Origin: Planctomycetota bacterium
GTDB taxonomy: Bacteria > Planctomycetota > GCA-002687715
NCBI GenBank assembly: GCA_009691765.1
Contig: SIAO01000001.1
Location: 186,001 to 250,000, forward strand
Direction: 5' to 3'
DNA: 64,000 bases
The number at the start of each line of letters is the position of its first letter. The stretch's first letter is position 1. A program made the translations under genes and the position numbers. The notes under the pieces are model-generated. The model was given only the letters and a program-made list of their open reading frames with translations, was not told the origin of the DNA and ran no database searches. This document shows positions 28,037 through 37,083 of this stretch, one piece after another.

Positions 28037-28776
28037 ATCAGGGGGCCGTCGTGAAGCCGCCTGTCTTGTTCGTCAGCGATGTCCATCTTCGCCAAGGCGA
28101 TCAAGCGTATCTGCAGCAGTTCCTTGATTTCTTGAACACCGATGCGCGACACGCGAGCCGTCTCTTTATTCACGGCGATCTTTTTGAGTTCTATGTTGGT
28201 CCTCGACAAGGCAAGTCCGACTTCTATGCGCCACTTCGAGCGGCGTTCCTCAGTCTGCGAGGCGGCGGCACGCAGGTCACTCTGTTGCATGGCAATCGCG
28301 ACTATCTGATAGCACATTGTTTCGAAGATTGCGGCGTAACGCTCGTTCCAGATCATGCGCTGATAGAACTTGGCGGGCTCAAAGTGCGCGTGAGCCATGG
28401 CGACGAGCTCTGTATCCATGACCGCAGCTATCAGTTTTGGGGACGTGGCGTGCTGCGTTGGCGCGGATTGCAATGTGTCTTTCGCGCTCTGCCGCTCTCT
28501 GTTGGAACTTTCATGGCGCGCCGATACCGAAGCATCTCTGCGCGTAAGAAACGCGACGCTCCAGGACGTGGGCGACTCGAGTCCATTCTTGATGGGGCCA
28601 AGTTGGTAGCAGGGGAGTTCGATGTGCTTGTGTGTGGCCACATCCATGAGTTGGCTGAAACTCCGGTCGGCACAAACGAACATCCTTGCAGGCTTTTCAC
28701 CACTGGTGCGTGGGAGGACGGCCCTAATCACATTCGTTGGGATGCGCGTGGATTCTCACTTGTTCAGCCTCGTTGA
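28033..28776 (+). CDS. lpxH: UDP-2,3-diacylglucosamine hydrolase (LpxH family)
   Basis: 247 residues of the calcineurin-like metallophosphoesterase fold with all metal motifs: SDVHL, GDLFEFY, HGNRDYL, SHGDELC and GHIHELAE. The spacing and the RYRSISARKKR cap region fit LpxH, which makes lipid X in lipid A synthesis at the inner membrane. The start is GTG at 28033, overlapping the regulator's stop. Last gene of the 22324-28776 set; it implies a lipopolysaccharide-bearing outer membrane. A related UDP-sugar phosphoesterase role is possible. Confidence 0.88.
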   Translation: MNQGAVVKPPVLFVSDVHLRQGDQAYLQQFLDFLNTDARHASRLFIHGDLFEFYVGPRQGKSDFYAPLRAAFLSLRGGGTQVTLLHGNRDYLIAHCFEDCGVTLVPDHALIELGGLKVRVSHGDELCIHDRSYQFWGRGVLRWRGLQCVFRALPLSVGTFMARRYRSISARKKRDAPGRGRLESILDGAKLVAGEFDVLVCGHIHELAETPVGTNEHPCRLFTTGAWEDGPNHIRWDARGFSLVQPR

Positions 28777-28788
28777 GCGACTGTCAGG

Positions 28789-28807
28789 CCCTGTCTCTAC
28801 AGGGTTT
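28789..28807 (+). terminator. Weak terminator-like hairpin after lpxH
   Basis: CCCTGT (28789-28794), loop CTCT, ACAGGG (28799-28804), then TTT. The stem is perfect but the T-run is short. Confidence 0.4.
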
Positions 28808-28869
28808 GGAACGGGAGGCCAGCGCGCTATGCTCCGCACTGCTGATGGCATTCTTGATGCCTCCACTGC

Positions 28870-29547
28870 ATGACATACATCATTGCAATTGACGGTCCCG
28901 CTGGTGCGGGAAAGAGCACGGTCGCGCGCCTTGTAGCGCAGCGTCTTGGGTGGCGCTTTCTCGACACGGGCGCGCTGTACCGTGCGCTCAGCCTCGCAGC
29001 GGTCGAGCAGGGTGTGGCAGCAGAGAATGGGCCAGCTCTAGCTTCGCTCGCAAGCGGACTCGACTTACGCCAAGACGCGGACGGTCGTACCACCATCGGT
29101 ACGCGGGATGTTTCAGACGCGATCCGCACGGAACGCATAACATCCTTTGCAAGCCGTTCGAGTGCGCAGCCTGAAGTGCGCGCAGCACTTCTCGAATTGC
29201 AACGCAGCGCATCGAAGAACGCAGACCTCGTGTGCGAAGGCCGCGACATGGGGAGTGTGGTGTTCCCCAATGCAACGCTGAAAGTGTTCTTGGATGCCGA
29301 TCCGCAAGTGCGCAGTATTCGACGTGCCGCAGAACTTGAGTGCAAGGGTGTCGCTATGGACATCGCTGCAGTGCGCAGCGGACTGCAGCAGCGCGACACG
29401 GCAGACGCGACACGTTCCATTGCGCCGTTGCAGCGCGTGCAAGATCAAGTGGCCATCGACACCACGGGGCTCACAATTGCCCAAGTGGTAGATCACATTC
29501 TGGAACTCATCGCGAAACGTATTCGCGAAGGGTCGGTTCGCACGTAG
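28870..29547 (+). CDS. cmk: Cytidylate kinase
   Basis: 225 residues, normal length. P-loop IAIDGPAGAGKSTVARLVA, FLDTGALYRALSLAA, CEGRDMGSVVFPNATLKVFLDADPQVR and the C-terminal RSIAPLQRVQDQVAIDTTGL are all characteristic of bacterial Cmk, which phosphorylates CMP and dCMP. The gene precedes the S1 gene, the same order as in E. coli (cmk-rpsA). It follows lpxH by 93 nt. Confidence 0.97.
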   Translation: MTYIIAIDGPAGAGKSTVARLVAQRLGWRFLDTGALYRALSLAAVEQGVAAENGPALASLASGLDLRQDADGRTTIGTRDVSDAIRTERITSFASRSSAQPEVRAALLELQRSASKNADLVCEGRDMGSVVFPNATLKVFLDADPQVRSIRRAAELECKGVAMDIAAVRSGLQQRDTADATRSIAPLQRVQDQVAIDTTGLTIAQVVDHILELIAKRIREGSVRT

Positions 29548-29673
29548 CGGACTTTGGCGTCGTGGCGTGGGAGGAGCCCCTCGCGCCATGAGGCCTGTTA
29601 GACGATGTACGTCTGACGAACGGTCAGGAGGCCCGCGGGAAAGTTCGCAAGAGCAGACCCGGCGCAGGACATC
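29548..29673 (+). promoter_or_regulatory. Structured leader of the S1 gene
   Basis: 126 nt between cmk and rpsA. AGACG (29600-29604) and CGTCT (29610-29614) enclose a 5-nt loop, and an outer pairing GGCCTG (from 29592) with CAGGAGGCC (near 29625-29633) is possible. In E. coli S1 represses its own mRNA through a structured leader; similar control is only inferred here. No strong Shine-Dalgarno precedes the ATG at 29674, as in E. coli rpsA. Confidence 0.35.
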
Positions 29674-31470
29674 ATGAATCAGCTCGACGCACGCAAAACT
29701 ATTAAACGCCTAACCGCAGGAGTCGATGAGGGCGAAATCGCCCGACTCATGCAGGAGTCCCTCGCGGGCATGGACAGCTATGAAAACGCTGTCATGCAAG
29801 GCGAGGAGATCGCCTACAAAGCGGGGGCCATTGTCAAAGGACGCGTGGTCCGTGTACGCGGCGACAATGTTCTCGTCGACATTCGCTACAAGGCGGATGG
29901 TGAGATCTCACTCGATGAATGGGGCGACACGCCACCGAAAGAGGGCGACGAAGTCGAGGTGTTCCTCGAATCCATCAGCGGCCTTGATGGCACGCCCGAA
30001 CTTTCCAAGCGTCGCGCAGACCGCATTCGTGGCTGGGAACGCGTTGTCACCACCTACAAGGAAGGTGACATGGTCAAAGGCATATGCACTCGCAAGATCA
30101 AGGGCGGGTTGCTCATGGACATCGGCTTCCCGGTGTTCTTGCCAGCCAGCCAGATCGAGATCCGCCGCGCAGGCGACATCAATGCTTGGATGGGCAAGGA
30201 AGTCGAAGCCCGCATCATCAAGATCGATGTGCCGCGCATGAACATTGTGGCTTCTCGCCGCAAGCTCCTCGAAGAAACGCGCGAGAAACGCAAGCAAACG
30301 GTGCTCGGCGATCTCATCGAAGGTCAGATCCGTCGCGGTGTGGTCAAGAACATCGCCGAATTTGGTGCCTTTGTGGACCTCGGCGGTATCGACGGCCTCC
30401 TGCACATCACCGACATGTCGTGGGGACGCATCAATCATCCTTCGGACATGCTCGCAATCGACGACGCCTTGGATGTAATGATCCTCAAATTCGACAAGGA
30501 CTCCGAACGCATTGCGCTCGGCCTCAAGCAAAAGACTCCGTCGCCCTGGGAGAACATCGAGACGCGCTACGTCACTGGCATGAAGATGCAGGGTGAAGTG
30601 GTCAACGTGATGACCTACGGTGCCTTCATCAAACTTGAAGAAGGTGTCGAAGGTCTCGTGCACGTCAGCGAAATGTCGTGGACGCGACGCATCAACCATC
30701 CCAACGAGCTCGTCAACCCCGGCGACATTGTGGATGTCATCGTGCTGAGCGTGAATGCGCAAAAGCAAGAAGTCTCGCTCGGCATGAAGCAAACCGAGGA
30801 GAACCCGTGGGATCAGGTGCAGGGTCGCTACCCCGTCGGCACCATCATCCGCGGCCGCGTACGCAATCTCACCAACTACGGTGCCTTCGTGGAGATCGAA
30901 GAAGGCATCGACGGACTGCTGCATGTCTCTGACATGTCGTGGACGCGCAAGGTTGGCCACCCCAGCGAGATGCTGAAGAAGAGCCAAGAAGTGGAAGCCA
31001 TCGTGCTTTCCGTGGATCAGGAGAAGCGTCGCGTGGCGCTCGGCATGAAGCAACTCCAAGAAGATCCATGGGAGTATGACATTCCCAACCGCTTCCTCGT
31101 GGGCGCTGACCTCGAAGGCCGCGTGACGAAAATCACGAACTTCGGTGTGTTCGTCGCACTCGAAACGGAACTCGAGGGTCTGCTCCACATCTCGGAATTG
31201 TCCGAGACCAAGGTCGACAACCCCGAAGATGTTGTGACTGTTGGTGATCTCGTGCGCGTGAAGGTCATCAAGGTGAATCCTGATGATCGCAAGATCGGCC
31301 TAACACTGCTGGAAGTGCTCGAGTCTCAGAAGGGCGTCGCGCAACCCAAGTACGAGTTGATGGACGATGTTGATGACGGCTCTGCCGGTGCAGGCGCCGC
31401 CAACGAAGACAGCGAGTCGGACCCACAAGCCGAACCCGCCGTCGACAGCGACGCGCCAGCCGCGTCATGA
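29674..31470 (+). CDS. rpsA: 30S ribosomal protein S1
   Basis: 598 residues with six S1 RNA-binding repeats: GAIVKGRVVRVRGDNVLVDI, GDMVKGICTRKIKGGLLMDI, GQIRRGVVKNIAEFGAFVDL, GMKMQGEVVNVMTYGAFIKL, GTIIRGRVRNLTNYGAFVEI and GADLEGRVTKITNFGVFVAL. The first two are divergent, as in E. coli S1 where they bind the ribosome. The last 40 residues are an acidic Asp/Glu/Ala tail. It recruits mRNA to the 30S subunit. Codon use is strongly biased, as expected for a highly expressed gene. Confidence 0.97.
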   Translation: MNQLDARKTIKRLTAGVDEGEIARLMQESLAGMDSYENAVMQGEEIAYKAGAIVKGRVVRVRGDNVLVDIRYKADGEISLDEWGDTPPKEGDEVEVFLESISGLDGTPELSKRRADRIRGWERVVTTYKEGDMVKGICTRKIKGGLLMDIGFPVFLPASQIEIRRAGDINAWMGKEVEARIIKIDVPRMNIVASRRKLLEETREKRKQTVLGDLIEGQIRRGVVKNIAEFGAFVDLGGIDGLLHITDMSWGRINHPSDMLAIDDALDVMILKFDKDSERIALGLKQKTPSPWENIETRYVTGMKMQGEVVNVMTYGAFIKLEEGVEGLVHVSEMSWTRRINHPNELVNPGDIVDVIVLSVNAQKQEVSLGMKQTEENPWDQVQGRYPVGTIIRGRVRNLTNYGAFVEIEEGIDGLLHVSDMSWTRKVGHPSEMLKKSQEVEAIVLSVDQEKRRVALGMKQLQEDPWEYDIPNRFLVGADLEGRVTKITNFGVFVALETELEGLLHISELSETKVDNPEDVVTVGDLVRVKVIKVNPDDRKIGLTLLEVLESQKGVAQPKYELMDDVDDGSAGAGAANEDSESDPQAEPAVDSDAPAAS

Positions 31471-31492
31471 CGAGCGATGCGGGGCTGGTCGC

Positions 31493-32497
31493 ATGACTGG
31501 CCCCGCGCACGCCATGCGGCTAAGTGCTGTGCTTTTCCTGCTGATATGTTGTGCGGCCTGTAAAACCCCTGACAGGCCGGAGAATGCTCCGCCGCCACTT
31601 GTGATCGCGGAATCCAAACCGGAAACGCAAGTGCCGCTTCCGCTCGAGAACTTGCTGTTCAACGCAAGGCAACTCATCGTTGCGGGCGATTATGCCGGTG
31701 CCTTGCAAGAGTTAGATGCGGCGCCGGCTTCCAATAGTCCGCCGGAGCAAGTGCGAGAACGATCGCTCCTGCGCACAGAAGCGCGGCGGCACCTACTACA
31801 GTCGCGCATTGTCGATGTTTGGGTGCAAGTTCCGTCAGTTCCGGTTGCCTTGGGCGACAACGTTTCTGCGGAGCTCGTCATCGCCAATATTGGCGCAACT
31901 GTCCTCACTATTCGGGCGCGCAAGGCGGCATCTGGGAGCAGCAGCGCATTCCGCATCGAAATGCTCTGCGAGGAGTTTCCTGCTGACGGCACACGTATCG
32001 AGCACAAGCTTATAACGACGCTGAATCTCAGTGAAGATCTCGTGCTTGAGCCAAGCCGACGGCACGCCTTTCCATTCAGCATTGACACGCTGGAAGTGTC
32101 ACCAACAAGCCCCACGGTGCGTATGGTCACCATTGCAGCCACGCTCCACACAAGCACTTTGTATTCCGAAGGTGCCGAACAGCGCGCAGCGCTCATCTTT
32201 CGTCCGAGCCGCCTGTTGGTGCTGCCACGCAACTGGGAACAACTTACAACTGAGCCGCTTCGCCAATTGGATCGAGTCTTGGAGCGGGGCGCCTACGAGC
32301 ATTTACCGGTGGTGCTCGCGCTCCTTTCTGAAGACCAGAGACCAACGGCCATCGCCCGATTGCAGAAAGCACAATCCGCAGCGGACACATCCCCAGCGAT
32401 GCAGACTTCCATCCTCGCTGCATTGGTGCTCTGCCGCAGGCTCACAGAGCGCGTAGGATTTCCTGCGGTGGAATCCATCGACCGCCAAATCCCATGA
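31493..32497 (+). CDS. Putative lipoprotein of unknown function
   Basis: About 334 residues. The N-terminus MRLSAVLFLLICCAACKTP is a signal sequence ending at a possible lipobox (CAAC). The start may be ATG 31493 or ATG 31514; the second gives the more typical signal peptide. After a Pro-rich linker there is a helical segment (AGDYAGALQELDAAP), then a beta-rich domain (residues about 95-230), then a helical tail. I do not recognise the family. It starts 23 nt after rpsA and overlaps tyrS by ATGA, so it is probably co-expressed with translation genes, though it should sit in the envelope. Confidence 0.7.
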   Translation: MTGPAHAMRLSAVLFLLICCAACKTPDRPENAPPPLVIAESKPETQVPLPLENLLFNARQLIVAGDYAGALQELDAAPASNSPPEQVRERSLLRTEARRHLLQSRIVDVWVQVPSVPVALGDNVSAELVIANIGATVLTIRARKAASGSSSAFRIEMLCEEFPADGTRIEHKLITTLNLSEDLVLEPSRRHAFPFSIDTLEVSPTSPTVRMVTIAATLHTSTLYSEGAEQRAALIFRPSRLLVLPRNWEQLTTEPLRQLDRVLERGAYEHLPVVLALLSEDQRPTAIARLQKAQSAADTSPAMQTSILAALVLCRRLTERVGFPAVESIDRQIP

Positions 32498-33738
32498 CTG
32501 CACCTGAACCAACCTCAAGCGCAACGAAAGACCCCCGCGTCGCAGAGCAGTTGGCTCTACTGCAACGCGGTGTTCACGATCTGATTTCGTTGGGTGAGTT
32601 GGAAGCCTCATTACTGCGTTCGCTGAAGACCGGGAAACCCCTTCGCGTCAAGCTCGGCGTCGACCCAACTTCAGCCTCGTTGCATCTTGGATTCACCCTT
32701 GGGTTGCGCAAACTCCGTCAGTTCCAAGACCTCGGTCACCAAGCTGTGTTGATTATTGGTGACGCAACCGCCATGGTCGGCGATCCCACGGGACGCAACA
32801 AAGCGCGTCCTCGCTTGGATGCGGCCACGGTTGATGCCAACGCTCGGCATTATCTCGATCAGGCCTGTCGCATCTTGCAGCGCGACAAGCTCGAAGTACG
32901 CCACAACGGCGAATGGCTGAAGGCTCTCGATTTCAACAGGTTCATCGAACTCGCATCACGCAGCACGGTGGCGCGTATGTTGGAGCGCGACGACTTTCAG
33001 AAACGCTGGAAGGAAGGTACTCCCATCCAACTGCATGAGTTTCTTTATCCGTTGCTTCAAGGCCAAGACAGTGTTGCTGTGGAAGCCGATGTCGAGCTCG
33101 GTGGCAGAGATCAGCTCTTCAATCTGCTTGTTGGACGTGATCTCCAGCAGCAGAACGGCCAAGTACCTCAAGTGTGCATGACCACACCGCTGCTTCTCGG
33201 TTTAGATGGCGTGCGCAAAATGAGCAAGTCTCATGACAATCACATCGGCATTGACGAGAATGCTGACGAGATCATGTTGAAGGTCATGCGCATCAACGAT
33301 GGCATGTTGCGCGATTGGATGATCTTGTTGACACGCTTTGACGTAACACGCATCGAGCAATTGCTCGATGCGGGCACGAATCCTCGCGACGCCAAACTCG
33401 AACTCGGCCGAGCCATTGTCGCCGACTATCACGGTGCTGATGCAGCGGATGCGGCGGCGGAAGGCTGGTTGCGCCGCGTTTCTCGCAAGGAGACCGATGA
33501 AAGTGTGCAGGACCTCGTGTTCCCAGCGGCATGGAAAGATCAAGACATGGCCGCACTAGATGTGTTGATGCACACAGGTTGGTTCGCCAGTAAAGGCGAC
33601 GCTCGGCGCCAGTTGGAACAGAAGGCCGTGAATTTCGGCACTAAGCGTCTCAGCGGGCATCAAGCTCGTGTCGTGTTGCGTGGCGGCGAAATCTTGCGCG
33701 TTGGACGGCAACACACTGTAAAGGTCGCCTTCTCTTGA
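32494..33738 (+). CDS. tyrS: Tyrosyl-tRNA synthetase
   Basis: 414 residues. Class I signature LHLGFTLGLRKLRQF (HIGH-type), DATAMVGDPTGRNKAR, tyrosine-pocket VELGGRDQLFNLLVGRDLQ and KMSKSHDNHIG (KMSKS) are intact, followed by an S4-like C-terminal domain (FASKGDARRQLEQKAVNF...LRVGRQHTVKVAF). Charges tRNA-Tyr. It overlaps the lipoprotein gene upstream and the start of the dihydroorotase gene downstream. Confidence 0.97.
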   Translation: MTAPEPTSSATKDPRVAEQLALLQRGVHDLISLGELEASLLRSLKTGKPLRVKLGVDPTSASLHLGFTLGLRKLRQFQDLGHQAVLIIGDATAMVGDPTGRNKARPRLDAATVDANARHYLDQACRILQRDKLEVRHNGEWLKALDFNRFIELASRSTVARMLERDDFQKRWKEGTPIQLHEFLYPLLQGQDSVAVEADVELGGRDQLFNLLVGRDLQQQNGQVPQVCMTTPLLLGLDGVRKMSKSHDNHIGIDENADEIMLKVMRINDGMLRDWMILLTRFDVTRIEQLLDAGTNPRDAKLELGRAIVADYHGADAADAAAEGWLRRVSRKETDESVQDLVFPAAWKDQDMAALDVLMHTGWFASKGDARRQLEQKAVNFGTKRLSGHQARVVLRGGEILRVGRQHTVKVAFS

Positions 33739-33749
33739 AAACTCACACC

Positions 33750-35078
33750 ATGGACTTGCTCATCAAAGGCGCAAAGATCTTCCATAACAGAGCCTTGATA
33801 GAAGGCAATCTGGGAGTGCAAGCAGGACGCATCGTGCTCACCGGGTCACAGACACCGCCCGCTGCAAGAGTGATCGACGCGACGGGTTGCTGGGTGCTGC
33901 CAGGCATGATCGACACTCATGTTCACTTCCGCGAACCGGGGCGCACCGACAAGGAGGATTTCGGCACAGGTACAAGCAGCGCCGTCTTGGGTGGTGTCAC
34001 CACCGTGCTCGAAATCCAAAACAACGAACCACTGATGACCGATGGCGACAGCATCCGCGCCAAACATGCGCTGGTTGCTCCCAAGGCGCGCTGTAATTAC
34101 GGCGTCTATGCCAATGTTGGTCTCGAGAATCTGCACAAACTTTCCGCCATGGCCGAAGATGTGTGCGCATTCAAAGTGTTCATGACGCAAAGCGTTGGGC
34201 CGCTGACGGTCACGGGGCTTGGTGACTTGTTGCGCGCCATGCAAGCCGTGCGCCCCACTGGACGGGTTCTCGCGATTCATGCTGAATCTGACGGCATCTG
34301 CAAGATGTCGCGCGAAGGCCTTCCCGACAAATTCAGTTCCCACGTGTTGTCACGCCCAGCCGTTGCAGAGGCCGTTGCCGTGGGGGAGGCACTTGAACTA
34401 TGCGGAGTCACTGGAACGCCTATCAACCTTGCGCACTTGTCGACAGCGCGCTCCGTGGAGCTTGTGAGTGCAGCCAAACGGCGTGGCTTGCCTGTCAGCG
34501 CTGCGACATGCGCGCATTACCTCGCTTGGACTGAAGCCGATACCGCGCGCGGCGGCGGCGTGTTCAAAGTGAATCCATCGATCAAGTCCGAGTCCGACAG
34601 ACTCGCGCTGCTGCAAGGTCTTCGTGACGGGACCATCGATCATCTCCACAGCGATCACGCACCGCACACTCCTGACGAGAAATCCCTGAGCTGGGCTCGG
34701 TGCCCGTCTGGGATCGCTGGAATACAGCATCAACTTCAATTCCTCTTGGATCTCATGCAGCGTGGGAAGTTACCTCTCGCAGATCTTGTGCGCTGCACTG
34801 CGTCTGCTCCAGCAGCAGCGTTTTCGTTAACAGAACGTGGCGAGATCCGTGACGGGTTTCATGCAGACCTCGTCTTGATCGACCCGCAACGCAAACAGAA
34901 GGTTGTGGTGGAGGACCTTGCTACCCGTGCGGGGGCAACTCCATGGATCGGCCACACCTTTGACCACTCGATCCGTGCCACGCTTGTTGGTGGGCAAATC
35001 GCTATGCTGGACGGACGCGTCTGCGACGGCATCCATGGCCGTCGCGTGCAACCGGCCTTGCTGTCCACACACGCTTGA
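33750..35078 (+). CDS. pyrC: Dihydroorotase (amidohydrolase family)
   Basis: About 442 residues. All metal ligands of the type I dihydroorotase/allantoinase group are present: DTHVHFREPG (HxH), the carboxylated Lys in AFKVFM, His in AIHAES and NLAHLSTA, and Asp in HSDHAPH. The FREPG signature favours dihydroorotase (pyrimidine synthesis) over allantoinase; a role in another cyclic amide pathway cannot be excluded without other pyr genes nearby. The start may be TTG 33735, overlapping tyrS, or ATG 33750 (MDLLIKGAKIF), preferred by family comparison. Confidence 0.88.
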   Translation: MDLLIKGAKIFHNRALIEGNLGVQAGRIVLTGSQTPPAARVIDATGCWVLPGMIDTHVHFREPGRTDKEDFGTGTSSAVLGGVTTVLEIQNNEPLMTDGDSIRAKHALVAPKARCNYGVYANVGLENLHKLSAMAEDVCAFKVFMTQSVGPLTVTGLGDLLRAMQAVRPTGRVLAIHAESDGICKMSREGLPDKFSSHVLSRPAVAEAVAVGEALELCGVTGTPINLAHLSTARSVELVSAAKRRGLPVSAATCAHYLAWTEADTARGGGVFKVNPSIKSESDRLALLQGLRDGTIDHLHSDHAPHTPDEKSLSWARCPSGIAGIQHQLQFLLDLMQRGKLPLADLVRCTASAPAAAFSLTERGEIRDGFHADLVLIDPQRKQKVVVEDLATRAGATPWIGHTFDHSIRATLVGGQIAMLDGRVCDGIHGRRVQPALLSTHA

Positions 35079-35089
35079 AGGAGTTCGTA

Positions 35090-36574
35090 ATGCTGCGCAT
35101 CACTCTCGCCGTTATGGCACTCGTGACCACCCTTCTGGCCGATGATGTCACACTCAAAAACGGCACTGTCCACAAAGACCTAACTTTGTTGAAAGAGACG
35201 CCGAAGTCTTTTGAATTTGTAACGTTGGATGGCCGCAAACTGACATTGTCCAAGGACGCTATCGCCGAGCGTATTGCGAAGCCCACAGCGCTGGACGAAT
35301 TCAAACTTCACCGCCGCCGGCTTGATCTGAAGAATAAAGATGCCGTGCTCGAACTGGCTATGTGGGCGAAAGAGAAAGCCATCGCGCGTGAAGCCACTGC
35401 GCTGTTCGAACAAGTACTGAAGCTCGATGGCGAGAACGCGGTTGCGCGCAATAGTTTGGGCTTCCGCAAACTCGAAGGTAAGTGGGTGACCGAGGCTGAA
35501 GCTGCCAAGGCCGACGCGGTGAAGCAAGAAGCATCCTACAAGGTGCGTGGTTGGAAGAAAGTGAAAGAAAAATGGCATCGCCCCATCGATGCTTTCCGCA
35601 TTGAGAAAGACATGGTGCAAGTCGACGGCCGTTGGGTCTTGCCAGCCCAGAAAAAGAAGATTGACGATGGCAAGCTGCAACATGCCAACGGCGAATGGTT
35701 GATCCCTGAAGACAAGGCCAAGTATGACCAAGGACTACGCAAGCAGCTGAATAAGTGGGTGCCACTCACAGATCTGGATGCGGTGCATACTGAGTTCACT
35801 GATCCGTGGAACCTGCGTACGGACCACATACAGCTTCTCACTACGGTGCGTCATGAGCGTGCTCAGAAGATACTTGCAGTCGCAGAAGATATTTATGCCG
35901 GCATCGCTGCAGTGCTCGGCGAGCACCCAGACCTTCATGACAAGCGCGGACGATTGTTGCTGCTGGTAGGACGCGGTGTGAAGTCCTATCAACAACTCGG
36001 AGGCGCATTTGGTGCGAGCGATCGCGAAGCTGAGCACTCATCCGGATATGGCGTTTTCTTTAGCGCCAAGGCGGGTGGCGTAGCTGGGGGTGCATCCGCC
36101 AGCTACGACAACGACGACGACGACTGGATGCGTGTATGGGTAGGCCATGGCATCGCTCATTCCTTTCTCGATCGGTTTAAGACCGAGGAGATGTTGGACG
36201 AGCGCCTCGTCGAGGCATTTGCTGGCTACGCCTCTGGGCTGCATGCTGGCAGTTGGCAGCCAACATGGTGGCAATGGGCGCGTTGGCTGAAGGATTCGCC
36301 AATGCCTGAAGCCGGTCGAATCCTATATGCGGCTACATACCGTGACGACAAGTCGCTCGCTGCGTCGGGGTTCTTCTTGCATTTCTTGCAGAAGAAAAAC
36401 CCCGTCGCCTTTGCTGAGTTCTGGCAGATGTTCGCCATGGGCCGTGGGAATGCGGCCGAGCTGATGACGACCACAGCAGGGGCCGATGGCAAATTGGATA
36501 TGAAGGCACTTGATGCCGAGTATCAGGAGTTCTTCCAGAAGACACGCGCTGCGTTCAGGCCATGGGACAAGTGA
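35090..36574 (+). CDS. Secreted gluzincin-like protein with degenerate HExxH (DUF1570-like)
   Basis: 494 residues. The ATG at 35090 follows AAGGAG by 7 nt, which fixes the start. A signal peptide (1-17, cleavage after LLA) leads into a small SH3-like N-terminal part (DVTLKNGTVHKDL), Trp-containing repeats (GKWVTEAEAAK, GRWVLPAQKK, GEWLIPEDKAK), then a peptidase-like domain. There the zinc motif reads VGHGIAHSFL (353-357 HGIAH), with Glu replaced by Gly, and the third-ligand region reads LDERLVEAFAGYASG. The fold resembles DUF1570 gluzincins common in planctomycetes, but catalysis is unlikely. Periplasmic or extracellular. Confidence 0.75.
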   Translation: MLRITLAVMALVTTLLADDVTLKNGTVHKDLTLLKETPKSFEFVTLDGRKLTLSKDAIAERIAKPTALDEFKLHRRRLDLKNKDAVLELAMWAKEKAIAREATALFEQVLKLDGENAVARNSLGFRKLEGKWVTEAEAAKADAVKQEASYKVRGWKKVKEKWHRPIDAFRIEKDMVQVDGRWVLPAQKKKIDDGKLQHANGEWLIPEDKAKYDQGLRKQLNKWVPLTDLDAVHTEFTDPWNLRTDHIQLLTTVRHERAQKILAVAEDIYAGIAAVLGEHPDLHDKRGRLLLLVGRGVKSYQQLGGAFGASDREAEHSSGYGVFFSAKAGGVAGGASASYDNDDDDWMRVWVGHGIAHSFLDRFKTEEMLDERLVEAFAGYASGLHAGSWQPTWWQWARWLKDSPMPEAGRILYAATYRDDKSLAASGFFLHFLQKKNPVAFAEFWQMFAMGRGNAAELMTTTAGADGKLDMKALDAEYQEFFQKTRAAFRPWDK

Positions 36575-36581
36575 TAGCCGC

Positions 36582-36609
36582 TTGACGCTGCCGTGGGATT
36601 CATTGTAAG
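36582..36609 (+). promoter_or_regulatory. Candidate sigma-70-type promoter
   Basis: TTGACG (36582-36587), 16-base spacer, TGTAAG (36604-36609), about 45 nt before the ATG at 36654. The -35 matches 5 of 6 and the -10 4 of 6 consensus bases. Confidence 0.35.
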
Positions 36610-36653
36610 TTCCGCGCGCAACGCCTGAGCAATGGCGTGTTGGATTACACTGA

Positions 36654-36983
36654 ATGTCAATGCGTCGATGTCATAAGTGCGGTCAAGGCTACAGAGATCC
36701 TGCACAACCAGGGTTCAATAACTTGTGTGGTTGTGGCACAGCGCTGCACGCGTGTGCCAACTGCGTTCACTATGTATCTAAGGGGAAGCTGCGTTGCTCG
36801 AAGCCTGGCATGATCGAGATCCGCGATCCGTTTGCAGCCAACAGGTGTGATGGCTTTGAGTTTGTGATTGACCATCGCGAAGGTGGGAATGGCCCCATCG
36901 GACCGCGCCAAGAAGCCCCGCGTGACGACGGCCCCGATGCTGCGCGGCGCCGCTGGGACGAGCTGTTCCGCAAAGACAAGTAA
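36654..36983 (+). CDS. Small zinc-binding protein
   Basis: 109 residues. Cys pairs CHKCG, LCGCG, CANC and later C residues in LRCSKP and NRCDGFEF suggest one or two zinc sites. The tail is charged and likely disordered, ending in a short helix (AARRRWDELFRK). I do not recognise a named family; the pattern CANCVHY...RCSKP...NRCDGFEF looks like a conserved small cysteine-rich domain. Start ATG 36654 or 36660. A single-gene unit with its own candidate promoter. Confidence 0.7.
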   Translation: MSMRRCHKCGQGYRDPAQPGFNNLCGCGTALHACANCVHYVSKGKLRCSKPGMIEIRDPFAANRCDGFEFVIDHREGGNGPIGPRQEAPRDDGPDAARRRWDELFRKDK

Positions 36984-37083
36984 ATGCATTACGTAGCGGT
37001 TCAAAACCCGGTACTGCTTTCTACATAACAATGATTATCGGACGTTGTGGCGCACTGTATTTGAATAAAAGTGCCTGTTTTGC

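Noticed and set aside
29908-31188. Long open frame (426 codons) antisense to rpsA
   Set aside because: Same cause: biased codons of a highly expressed gene leave the opposite strand free of stops.
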